The notes under the pieces are model-generated. The model saw only the letters and a list, made by a program, of their open reading frames with translations, ran no database searches and was not told where the DNA came from. A DNA stretch of 64,000 nucleotides from Owenia fusiformis (taxonomy: Eukaryota; Annelida; Polychaeta; Sabellida; Oweniidae): assembly GCA_903813345.2 (NCBI GenBank), contig CAIIXF020000001.1, positions 6,079,098 to 6,143,097 on the forward strand, given 5' to 3'. The position numbers and the translations under genes were made by a program. Of the stretch, positions 51,501 through 61,900 are shown in pieces (the stretch's first letter is position 1; every line of letters starts with the position of its first letter).

Positions 51501-53510
51501 TTTTAGAACTTTGTGTGTTGTTGGTCCTAAATATTTCAATAATGGTCTCCCTAATTAGCCAATATATTTTTTTCCCCAAAAAACATCTTTGGCGACCAGG
51601 TTAAATCACTTCTGAAAACCCTTATTATCATTAATTGACAATAAAGTATCGTACTTTTAAGAATTCAAAGGTTCACTGTAGGATGTATGGGTGTAACATA
51701 TGGAGTAAAAGGGCTATGTTGGAAAGTAGAACTTGGAATAAATACAAGTAATAATGATTTCATTAATAATGCAAGCAAACACAGCATGGATGATGGATAT
51801 TTGCCAATATAGACCTGAGATAGAACCAGAATGGATGGACTGTATAAAAAATACTACCTTCTTTTGACCACATGTGTAAGTTAGTAAAGTTTTATTTCGA
51901 GTCAATTCTAGAAACGTAATCATTACCTCCCTCTTTCAAAGTCATCAATAGCTGAGTCCATTATCATACTACTCGACGTGCCCTTGTGTCCGTAAAGAAT
52001 TACAAAGACTGTGGCATCGGTACCAGCCCTCCAAGCATCCATTGTCCACACCGAAATATCATAGCCAACTTACATGCAACGAAATGAAAAATGCAATTAC
52101 GACACTCTTGATAGCGGGAATGACTTCATGGGGCTTATGTGATGGGAACTGTAAATTGTAGTTTGAATGTTCCCAAAACACGGAATGTTCCACGACACAA
52201 GTTGCTTATTGTAAACGTTTTAGAGCGCACGCAAGAACAATTGACGCAGCACAGTTGACACAGGATTGTAAAACTATATATAGCACCCTTGGTATACGCA
52301 GCTAACGAAAATTGACCGGTACGGGTCAAAAGGCTATTGCCCCGAACCGGTCCGTCTTCTCGCTGCAAGCAGATTGCCCCGAACCGGTCCGTCTTCTCGC
52401 TGCAAGCAGGATGAAATTCTTTGTCATAAAGTTTGGCATTTTTTATAAAATCAAACGCGCGTCATTGAAACTCACAAGATGTAAATAGCATGTCATTTAC
52501 ATCATACCTTGATGGGGAAAAATAGATCTTATATGTTAGAAGTACTAAATAAAAGTTATCGTGAAAATGAGACAGTCGTTCTCGAGAGAAAAGAGCATAA
52601 ATGCGCATTTAGAGAGTTTTGGTCCGTTTAAAAATCTGTAAAAAATTGGGGTACTTAAAAGCATCGGGAGGCATCATATATTTCAAATTAGACACGAGGA
52701 AGTCAATATTGAGCAAGTTATGGCTATTTTAAATTCAAATAAAACCGTTAACCCGTACCGGTCCAGCTTTTGACCCGTACCGGTCAATTTTCGTTAGCTG
52801 CGTATACCAAGGGTGATATAGGCTATTGTAAATTCGAATACCTATGGACTATGGAGGTGTAATGCTGTATTTCATGTTGAGTTACATGTAGTCGTTTTCA
52901 GATTCCGATTCAGATATTTATTACTATTTTGAAAAACATACATGACATTCAATACAACATGACGCTCTCAAGAGCATATATGTTGGTTTTAACTGGACAG
53001 AAATTGGTCAGTGACTCCAAAAGGTAAGACAAATAAAAATATAATGACACTGGCCCAAGTCTGTTGGAAATCATTTCAAAAATGTAAAAAATATTAAAAC
53101 TCGGGGACAGAGTTATTTTAATCTAGCTACAATGTTACAATAGAGTATAACTATAAAAATGTTGGCAAAGAAATAGTCAATTAACATCTTAAAATAAATC
53201 TTGAATTCTAAAGTGTTTTAAGGTAATTAAGGTGCTGGTAAAATTGTAGAATACATTTTTCTAACTATATGTACGTTAAATTCATTTGATGCTGCGTATA
53301 CAGACATAACATAAAATGCATCAATTATGTAGTATAATATAAAGAAAGATAAATCGATGATGTCAAATAACATAACATACCAGTTGCAGATGAGCCTCGC
53401 ACAAATATGGCAATACATACAGCCAGAGTTGTTACAAGAACTTTTGGAAACCTAGCAAAAAAGGAATTTATAATGATTGATATCTTAGGTGCCAGACGAG
53501 GACTATACAT
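44757..53510 (-). CDS. Gene A: PLAT, four TSRs, mucin-like, LDLa and hydrophobic-tail protein, eleven exons
   Basis: Exons in transcription order: 53510-53381, 52068-51927, 50969-50864, 49945-49846, 49178-49011, 47463-47269, 47140-46946, 46817-46623, 46233-45641, 45511-45412, 44830-44757. Joined: 1998 nt, 665 residues, all phases consistent. Residues 1-41 are a signal peptide (hydrophobic core [14 protein letters not shown]). About 45-159 form a PLAT/LH2 beta-sandwich ([39 protein letters not shown]). About 160-410 are four thrombospondin type-1 repeats with WSxWS C-mannosylation motifs and CSSTCGGG O-fucosylation motifs. About 411-587 are Thr/Ser-rich and mucin-like; about 588-627 an LDLa domain with six Cys and the acidic DADDEEDC. 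The last about 20 residues are hydrophobic with no cytoplasmic tail, so GPI anchoring is likely. An extracellular adhesion, mucosal or recognition role is inferred. Confidence 0.86.
44992..45110. mobile_element. Truncated copy of the MITE seen at 47571-47764
   Basis: It shares AACATTTTCACAAATAAT, TGGACTGAACTGCAATAATA and the end TTCTATTGGCCCACCCTGTA with the complete copy; the left end is missing. Confidence 0.8.
45641..46233 (-). CDS. Gene A exon 9: Thr/Ser-rich mucin-like segment and first half of LDLa
   Basis: 593 bp. About 175 residues are built from degenerate 10-12-residue Thr-rich blocks (TTxDGxTTTT, TxTNEGT), expected to be heavily O-glycosylated. The exon then codes CQFAQYSC and SSCIEETE, the first half of an LDLa domain finished by the next exon. 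The acceptor (GACAG before TTGAG) and the donor (GAG before GTGACT) keep frame on both sides. Confidence 0.88.
46623..47463 (-). CDS. Gene A exons 6-8: three near-identical 195-bp TSR exons
   Basis: Exons 47463-47269, 47140-46946 and 46817-46623 are each 195 bp, phase 1-1. They begin with an N-G-G-W-S/N-E-W type core and end DDCNTD(E/V)CP. The introns between the last two pairs are also near-identical (128 bp each), showing recent tandem duplication of an exon-intron unit. Each repeat has one WSxWS-type motif (the first reads WNEWS) and CSSTCGGG or CSTTCGGG. Confidence 0.9.
47510..47545 (-). pseudogene. Relic of a TSR exon start upstream of gene A exon 6
   Basis: On the minus strand a CCAG acceptor-like end is followed by TTAACGGCGGTTGGGAGGAT, which reads (V)NGGWED, the opening of a TSR. 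No repeat body follows. A related relic sits at the same relative place in gene B (about 62660-62690). Confidence 0.55.
47571..47764. mobile_element. MITE, 194 bp, ends TACAGGGTGGGCCAATA, in gene A intron 5
   Basis: The left end TACAGGGTGGGCCAATAAAA with ATTGGAACATTTTTCT pairs with AGAAAAATGTTCCAAT and TATTGGCCCACCCTGTA at the right. TA at both ends fits a Tc1/mariner target. Confidence 0.88.
48054..48918. mobile_element. hAT-like element, about 865 bp, in gene A intron 5
   Basis: The left end CAGGGGCGTAGCTG and the right end CAGCTACGCCGCTG are complementary apart from one or two positions. Both flanks carry CATTA. No transposase frame was recognised. Confidence 0.65.
49011..49178 (-). CDS. 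Gene A exon 5: first, divergent TSR
   Basis: A 168-bp phase 1-1 exon encoding a TSR with [14 protein letters not shown] and six Cys. It is shorter than, and clearly different from, the later 195-bp TSR exons, so it was not part of their recent amplification. Confidence 0.85.
49846..52068 (-). CDS. Gene A exons 2-4: PLAT domain
   Basis: Exons 52068-51927, 50969-50864 and 49945-49846 together give one complete PLAT/LH2 domain. The order is: Y-x-I-x-V-x-T, A-G-T-D-A-x-V, L-x-G-x-x-G, F-x-x-[24 protein letters not shown]-x-D, and F-x-C-x-CW near the end. PLAT domains bind membranes or partner proteins in lipoxygenases, polycystins and lipases. Here it is the N-terminal module of a secreted protein. 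The intron at 49946-50863 carries a tandem array; that at 50970-51926 shows nothing notable. Confidence 0.85.
49960..50830. repeat. Degenerate tandem array, about 110-130-bp unit, in gene A intron 3
   Basis: Recurring phrases in the same order: CCAAATCC, ACTAGTATTT, GAGTTATCAA-GATTA, CGAAAAATGG-GGCCATTTTGAAA, AAATTCCT, GAGCAGAGCT, TTTGTCCC-TAGGCATCA. The last unit runs into GACAGACGGACGGACGG. Confidence 0.7.
52284..52815. mobile_element. 532-bp element with about 50-bp perfect inverted ends in gene A intron 1
   Basis: The ends CACCCTTGGTATACGCAGCT and AGCTGCGTATACCAAGGGTG continue inward as complements through ACGAAAATTGACCGGTACGG. The flanks show ATATAG on both sides, a probable 6-bp target duplication. 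The interior has a 37-bp perfect tandem pair (ATTGCCCCGAACCGGTCCGT, about 52335-52410). Confidence 0.85.
53381..53510 (-). CDS. Gene A exon 1: signal peptide
   Basis: The ATG at 53510 opens 43 codons plus one base, ending at a GTATGT donor. The sequence has basic residues, a 14-residue hydrophobic core and a small-residue end (RGSSAT). The leftover G joins TT of the next exon to code Val, giving directly the first PLAT strand (GYDISVWT). The 5' UTR was not defined. Confidence 0.75.
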
Positions 53511-55203
53511 AAGTTTAAAAAATTATACTCGACTTCACAATTTTACTAACTATACTATGCATAAGTTAAAAAAACAATTCTATGTGGCTTTAAAATCCTA
53601 CTTGGAATTGTTTTAACACTGTTTTCGCAAACAATATAGAAAATATAACTTCTCAACAAATCATTGATTTAACCATTCCTTGTGTTTAAACCATTAACAT
53701 AAAGGTGAAAGATTAAATTTAAATTTAAGTCACTCCATTTTACAAACACCTTTACTTACATGAGGAGGGACAGTTTTTCCTGAGAAAACGATCTTTTGGA
53801 AACTTTATCTGTCAGAATCTACAACTGCTTCATAAGCGCCTTACTTTGCTTGATGAAACCATCTTCCGTACAATATACACACAAAACTTGACCAAAATAC
53901 ATTCGTGTATCTGTTGGTCTCTAAATATTCACTTCTAAAATTAATGTACACACAAATCTATTGCTGAATAGAAATGTTTCTATTTAGTATGAGCTATTAT
54001 ATTTATGTAGTTGTCATTGGTCTTGGTCAAAAACTAGAGATCATCGTATTAACAAAATCCTACAATATAAAAGATTGGACATATTAGAAACTGTTGAGAA
54101 GTAAACCAAATAGGATTGTCGGATTTTATTATTAGCCGATTGTTTGCTGGAAATGTGACCAGTATTTTGAGGTAATGAAAATCCTTACCATAAATCAAAA
54201 ACTTAGAATTATTACATAACTAGACAGTTATGTATAAATATACTGAATGCACTTTTAAAATCTTTGATCGTTGTTATTTATTCACAAAACAATAGTAAAA
54301 TGCATGATACTCTCCAAAGGAAATCAAGTATCAACTTTGCTATGATGATTTTTACAATTAGATGAGTAAATAATAGAAATACAGGATGGCCAAAAAACAG
54401 AACCCTTCAAAAATGAAATAACTTCTTTTTTATATATGTAATCAAATTCAGTTTCCATGTACAGAAACTACAATCTATGAATGACAATCTGAGACTAAAA
54501 TCTTTACATAAAATTCAATATCAATATCTTGTTGTGACCAATTAAAAATGTGCCCACTTTTGACAGAAAAGGAATGGTAAATTTTAAGTGTCAACCAAAG
54601 GGTTACATATTATTGTTTGTTTAAGGCAGTAATTGCTAACTAGGCCTTGAAAAATACTTTACATAAAAGTGTTTATTTTTCTATTAAAATCTTCCTAACA
54701 TCATTCTCCTTCATAATCAGGTATAAAAAATGGTTGTCACCGACTTTGTTTTTCACTTAAGCCTAAAAAACATTTTGGTCGCCCATGTAGGGGTATAGGC
54801 GACAAGGGGATTTAGATGATGGAATATCTCTCGCCGCCGACACCGCCGCCGCCTGGCGGTGGGAGTGGGGGCATATTTGCAATTATCTGATGTGACGATC
54901 TACTGTTATATTATGGCCCACGCGACACGCATAGTTAGTAATGGGTATGTTTCCAGAAGCTGTCATTTTCAACCTTTGCAGCTTGTCCACATCATCTAGG
55001 TTTTACTTGATGACGTTATTCTAATAAATGCAAGATGAGTTGGAATCAACAAGACTGTTCCTTGGTTCACATCATCGTTTGATACTTTAATCCTTTGCCA
55101 TACCATTGTTACAGTCTTGTTGTTCTATCAGCTCCCTCTTCATACCATTGTTTATCATCTATGATTAAGCGTATAACTCAACAAGGAAATACACCGACGG
55201 ACT
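53511..55203. other. Region between gene A 5' end and gene B 3' end
   Basis: It presumably holds the gene A promoter and the gene B 3' UTR. It contains a diverged repeat at 54379-54570 (ACAGGATGGCCAAAAAACAG start), a CCGCC-rich patch at about 54830-54870, and, from about 55010, sequence similar to 44570-44760 beyond the gene A stop. No further gene seen. Confidence 0.6.
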
Positions 55204-55961
55204 TCACATATTATGGACTGTGAGCGAAGCAAGCAACAGAAATATTGAGAAACCAACAGTCACTGACCCCGACTGACCTGGAAAGTCGAAATATTCAATT
55301 ATACATTTCAGTGACATTTTTTCACTCAATCGTAAACGTAAACGATTCTTGTATTGTAATATTCAATTATTAATTTTACATGCATTCTGCCGAGTCTAGT
55401 TATGAACTACCCGAAGACGAAGTTCTCTTTTAAGAAGCGAAGTCGAACGAATGCAAAGAGTACATACATTCCAGTGACATATTATTGATTACTGTCAAAT
55501 CTAGGGTTTAAAACTATTCCACATAACACAATTAATATAAAAGATGTGTTTAGTGTCTCTAAATCACCTTTAATTCTATCTCTTTGAACCCAGAGATTGC
55601 ACAATAAGAGTTTGCGAGAGCACTTTAGAAGTGTCCGACAAACATTCATATTATTACCATAATTGTTATTTACAGAAAAGGGGTTTTACGGTTTTAACAT
55701 ATTATTCTATTTATTTTGTATACATTATTGAATGGGAATAAAAATTGAGTGAAACGTGAAGACAATTAGGGCCTTCATTTATTTTATGTGATAATTGTTT
55801 CTTCAAGAAGGTAGCTGGCCAGGTTAGCTGTACTTACCGCCAAAAAGGGAACCAGCCGAACCCAAGTTCAAGTTGAATAAAAATGCAGTGTTACTCTGTG
55901 AATTATCACCGCAATCTTCTTCATCATCTGCATCAGGACAGTTTGCAACATCATCGCATAC
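55204..55961 (-). CDS. Gene B last two exons: LDLa second half and hydrophobic tail
   Basis: Exon 55961-55838 codes [18 protein letters not shown] and a linker extended by LNLGSAGS relative to gene A. Exon 55277-55204 codes the 24-codon hydrophobic end including the stop. Splice sites and phases match gene A. Confidence 0.86.
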
Positions 55962-58900
55962 CTAAATATTGACAAAGAGGCAAATTGAGTTAGTTGATTT
56001 GGAATACAGCTGAAATTCTAAATCTCTTTGCATACTGATATATAACCTGGAAATGGAGATACTTCATTGCGTATACGTCCAATAGTTCCAATTATCTTTA
56101 AACATAAAGAATGCAAATCCACAGTTAAGAAATGGGTTAGTCACCTCGGTTTCCTCAATACAGGACGATGTGTCCAAACAGGAATATTGGCCAAACTGAC
56201 AAGTAGATGTATTGGTTGTTGCAACAGTATCATCTGTCGCCGTCGTAGTGCCTTCATTTGTAGCTGCAACAGAACCTTTATCTGTTGACGGCACAATAAG
56301 TTCATATGTAGATGTCGACGTACCTTTATATGTAGACGTCGCAGAACTATTATTTGTAGCTATCAGAATACCTGTATGTGTCGACGTCACAGTATCTTCA
56401 TCTGTAGGTTTTATAATACCGCCATCTGTAGTTGTAATAGTACCTTCATTTGTAGTTATTTGAGTTCCTTCATCTGTCATCATTGTAACTTCGTCTGTCG
56501 TCATCATAACGTCATCATTTGTAGCTGTCATAGTATATTCATTGGTAGTTGTCAATGTTTCTTCATTTGAAGCTGTTATAGTGACTTCTTCTGTTGTCAA
56601 GATTGTACTTTCATCACGTGTAGCTGTCATAGTATTGGTAGTTGTCAATGTTTCTTCATTTGAAGCTGTTATAGTGACTTCTTCTGTTGTCAACATTGTA
56701 CTTTCATCACGTGTAGCTGTCATAGTATTGGTAGTTGTCAATGTTTCTTCATTTGAAGCTGTTATAGTGACTTCTTCTGTTGTCAACATTGTACTTTCAT
56801 CACGTGTAGCTGTCATAGTATTGGTAGTTGTCAATGTTTCTTCGTTTCGAGCTGTTATACTGACTTCTGTCGTCAACATTGCACTTTCATCCGTCGTTGT
56901 CATAACACCATCATCTGTATTTGTCATTGTAACTTCATTTGAAGGCGTAAGTGCACCCTCTGATGTTGTTGACACAACGCCAACATATAGAGTCGTTGTT
57001 GTATCCTCAATTGTGGTCGCCATAGTGCCCCCATCTGGAAGTTGTTCAACTGTCTTAATTGCATAATATTAACACAGCACTGTTAAGAAACCAATTGTGA
57101 CACTGAATATGATCTTTTGTCAAAGCAAAATGCTTTGAATCTACAGGGTCTCAAAAATGAACTCAGTATCAACAGCACAGATAAACCAGTCAATATGGTC
57201 AGACATTTTACGTGATCATGTATAAAGCATGTACGCTTTCTCCCCAATACAACGTTTCTAGTCCAGCCTTGCCTTTTAATTGATATAACCCTTTTTACAC
57301 CACATGATCAATGTAACCTCCTCTTATTTCGATGACAGCCTGGATTCTTACTGCCACATTGTTCATCACATTTGTTAATGTCTCCGGTGCAGTGTTTTGA
57401 ATTTCTCTTCACATGTTTGCCTTAAGTTGTTCTATGTCTCTTAGCTTGGGATGAGCATAAACATGGTTCTTCAAGAAGTTCCAGATAAAACGTCCTGAGT
57501 GTCAAATCTTTTGAATAGGAACTTAGGAAGGTCCTCACAATGTATTTATACTGAGAGATCAGACGTTCAAGAACATGCGTTCATAGGAATTCTCGTGTGG
57601 CCATTGCTGTGATTAGAGGGGTTCAATCTTTTCGAACCCTGTGTTCTCATTTGAATATTATTCGGTGTTCGAGCTAGCCTGTGTAACTCCGGAATCATTT
57701 GAAGATAATTGACCTGATTCTCTGTGATTGTTCCGCCGCCGTCATCTTTGAACGGCTATTTGACGGAGCAAAAAGTCCAACATCCGAAAAGAACTTTGAA
57801 GCATTCCACCAGAAACATTATCAAATGTGACAAACAATTTAACAGAAAGGATGTAGGCTATCCTCGAAATATTAAATAAAAACTTAACTTTATATTGGGG
57901 AGAAAACGTACGTGCTACAGCTATATGCCATAACATATTGAGTGTTTTTTCTCAAATGACTAACAAAGATACAACCATGTTCAAAAAGCACAGTCTTTGA
58001 CTCGATAAAGAAGAATTATTAAAGCTCATCAAGAATGGACGATCTTGCACATGTACTCAAACAAGAAACTGTCTATATATGCTGTTGCTCATTGTGGTAG
58101 TTAATGTTAACTGAAACATTCACATTGATGTTGGAATGTAATTCATTATTTGGACATTTCAAACATGCATCATTGAATGATAGCCACATTGCTCAAATAG
58201 TTACATTCTTTGCCGGTCGAATAATCATTTTATATCTTTAGACTAATTATGATCTTTGAATTATAATTAAGCCGGTGTAAAAGGGTGGGAGGTCCTATCA
58301 AATTGTGGTCCTACTCTCCATTGATTTATCTGGTGACCTCAATACAACTCTTTTCCTCATTATCTTATAAGAAAGTGGACCATTATCCCTGGGGGACCAT
58401 CATTTCTTTCACATCGGCGACACTGCACTTTTTCCGATACCTTTAACGCAATTTAAAAATGTATCATTGATTTTGAACGATGGCCAAACGATTTGTGCTT
58501 TTCTCACCCGGACATTCATCTGTGTTGCACTCATCATTTTCTGTTTCACTTAGCTGACGAGTTTCCCCATCAGCAGCCAAACAAGCATCTCCACCATGGT
58601 CAGGTGCAGGAGTGTCACATGACCTAGAACGTGTCTTTGTACCTCCACCGCACGTGGTAGAGCAGGAACCAAAGGCTGACCATTCACTCCATCCTCCATT
58701 GACTGTTTTGAAAACATCATGAGCAAAATATGTTGATCTTCAGGCCCGTGGCCAGAATTTTCCAAAGGGGGGGGGGTTCACTTTTCCAAAAATTCTAAGG
58801 GGGGTTCACTTTGGCAAATTTGGCCAAAAATCACTCAAAAAATAGTAAGAATGGTGAAAAACTGCATGATTTTGAAAAAAAATTTGGCCAGGGGGGGGGG

Positions 58901-61900
58901 GTTCACCAGAACCCCCCTTGGCTACGGGCCTGTTCTTTGTGATTGTTAGGTTTTCATTATTACCTATTCACAATGCGAAAACATTTGCATATTCAAGGAA
59001 ACGATACATGCATTTCGTTTTCAAGATCATGTTATGGATAACTGAAAATAGAAATAAAAGTTGCTTACTTGGACATTCGTCTGTGTTGCAGTCATCACTT
59101 TCTGTTTCACTTAACTGACGAGTTTCCCCATCAGCAGCCAAACAAGCATCTCCACCATGATCAGGTGCTGGATTGTCACATAACCTAGAACGTGTCTTTG
59201 TACCTCCACCACACGTGTTAGTGCAAGAGCCAAATGCTGACCAGTCACTCCATGCTCCATCGACTGTTTTGAAAACAAACATCATAAATGAATGGCATTG
59301 ATAATATTTTGTTATATAAATTATATTTACAAAAATGCTGAACAATCAACCGATCCTTTGTTGACTGTTTTGGAAAGAAACTTCAGAAATGAATAGAGTA
59401 AATCATCTTTTTAATTGCTTCGTTCTATTATTTAATCTATTTAAAACTATTCGAGGGGTGATCAATAAGTAATGGACGTTTTTTACACATATACTTCTAT
59501 AGACCAATCCCTTTGATTTTCCTACCAGTGATACATTATTCAATTATCTATCAATTACTCAGATGCGAGTATGTAGTTACCAGTTTCGCCACCAGGTGGC
59601 TGATTCGGGGGAATTAACATAGCAGGGTATTACAAAAGTCCCTTAAACTTGAATATGCATCAGTTTTAGTGGTTCACTTTTCATATTACCATTATGTATC
59701 TAATAGTTATACAAATTAAAGAAAATATTATCTGCTCTACATAAGAAAAAATAGTTCACTTTTTGTGGTTTTACAACATGGGGTCTATGGGGAATCTCCC
59801 CGACCTAGAAGTCACATTTTCAAAGAAAATTAAATTTTCAGAGTTGATTAGCTCTTTTCAAAACCACATTTCTAAATGTAATTTTACATGTACATTCCAA
59901 ATATGACATCAGTTTGACTGAATTGTGAATTTTTATGACGTAAATCAAGATTATTTCTACTCGCATCTGGGACATTCTGAAATTTTGAAGACAAAATATA
60001 TAATACATGTTGATATATCCTTATTTCCGTGAAGGAGGTACAGGTACCCCGGGGCCGACATTTACGTCACATATTCAGATTTTAGCCAGTTTGGTAAATT
60101 TCAGTTAGATTTGAACTTTTTATATGCAACAAGTGTTGTGTTGTTTGAATTTTTTTGCTGACTGGTAACACATAAACAGAAAGTATTGTGATGTCAGAGT
60201 GTTGTATGGAAGGGGTTTGCAGGTCAATTTGAGAAAGCATTTTGGAAGAAAGGGGTGGTGAGAAAAGGAAACACTCTACTCCATATGGACAATGCACCTG
60301 CCCACAGATCTCAAAATGTTCAGAAAACAATATCCCTGGACCTCAAAATTGAGCCCTTGGCCAATGCACCATATTGTCCATATCTGCTCACATGTGACTT
60401 GTTTATTTCTATACTACTTATTTCTATAGAGAAAGGACGCAGGTTTATTGCTATTGATGAAATAAAACAACCTGTGCAACTGCATCTTGCTACCATGTCA
60501 GAGAATGGCTTCAGCCTTGTCTCACAATCTTGAGTTAAGAGGATGAGGAATTGTGTACATGTAGCACTTGATGGAACCTATTTAGAGGGCCCTGTGAAAT
60601 GAATGTGGCATGAATACCACATAGTGATGATAAAATATTCAAAATCAACTATGGCATAACAAAATGGGGTAATTCATGACCATAATGGTTTGTTTTGTTC
60701 AGCCTGTATTCAACTGCATTGCATGTTAAACAAAAAACGGAGACCATAACAATATGTCACCACTTTTGGTGGTGACATAATAAGCTAAAATAGCTTCAGA
60801 ATATGTGACGTAAATGTCGGTCCCGGGGTACCAGTACCTCCTTCACGGAAATAAGGATATATCAACATGTATTATATATTTTGTTTCCAAATCTTCAGAG
60901 TTGATAGATAATTGAATGATGTATCACTGGTAAGAAAATCTAAGGGATTGGTCTATTAAAAGCATATGAGTAAAAAAGTGTCCATTACTTATTGATCACC
61001 CCTCGTACATTGACATATTTAAGGAAACGATACATACATTTCGCTTTTGAAAACCTCTTCTGGATAATTTTGAATATTTGTTAATTAAAATCGCTTACTC
61101 GGACATTCATCTGTGTTGCAGTCATCACTTTCTGTTTCACTTAACTGACGAGTTTCTCCATCAGCAGCCAAACAAGTATCTCCACCATGATCAGGGGCTG
61201 GATTGTCACATGACCTAGAACGTGTCTTTGTACCTCCACCGCACGTGTTAGAGCAGGAACCGAATTCTGACCATTCACTCCATCCTCCACTGACTGTTTT
61301 GAAAACAAACATGATAAATGAATAGTATTGATACCTATTCACAATGCGAAAACATTTGCATATTCAAGGAAACGATACATGCATTTCGTTTTCAAGATCA
61401 TGTTATGGATAACTAAAAATAGAAATAAAAGTTGCTTACTTGGACATTCGTCTGTGTTGCAGTCATCACTTTCTGTTTCACTTAACTGACGAGTTTCCCC
61501 ATCAGCAGCCAAACAAGCATCTCCACCATGATCAGGTGCTGGATTGTCACATAACCTAGAACGTGTCTTTGTACCTCCACCACACGTGTTAGTGCAAGAG
61601 CCAAATGCTGACCAGTCACTCCATGCTCCATCGACTGTTTTGAAAACAAACATCATAAATGAATGGCATTGATAATATTTTGTTATATAAATAAATTTAC
61701 AAAAATGCTGAGCAATCACTCGATCCTTCGTTGACTGTTTTGGAAAGAAACATCAGAAATTAATAGAGTGAATCATCATTTTAATTGATTCGTTCTATTA
61801 TTTAATCTATTTAAAACTATACATTGACATATTTGAGGAAACGATACATACATTTCCCTTTTGAAAACCTCTTATGGATACTTTTGAATATATGTTTATC

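Noticed and set aside
60255-60533. Intact transposase gene
   Set aside because: The mariner landmarks are present, but the N-terminal two thirds are missing and the ends are broken by stops; it is a relic.
61339-61719. 126-residue TSR proteins as stand-alone genes
   Set aside because: The extra residues at both ends are intron sequence; the phase 1-1 splice borders show single exons of gene B.
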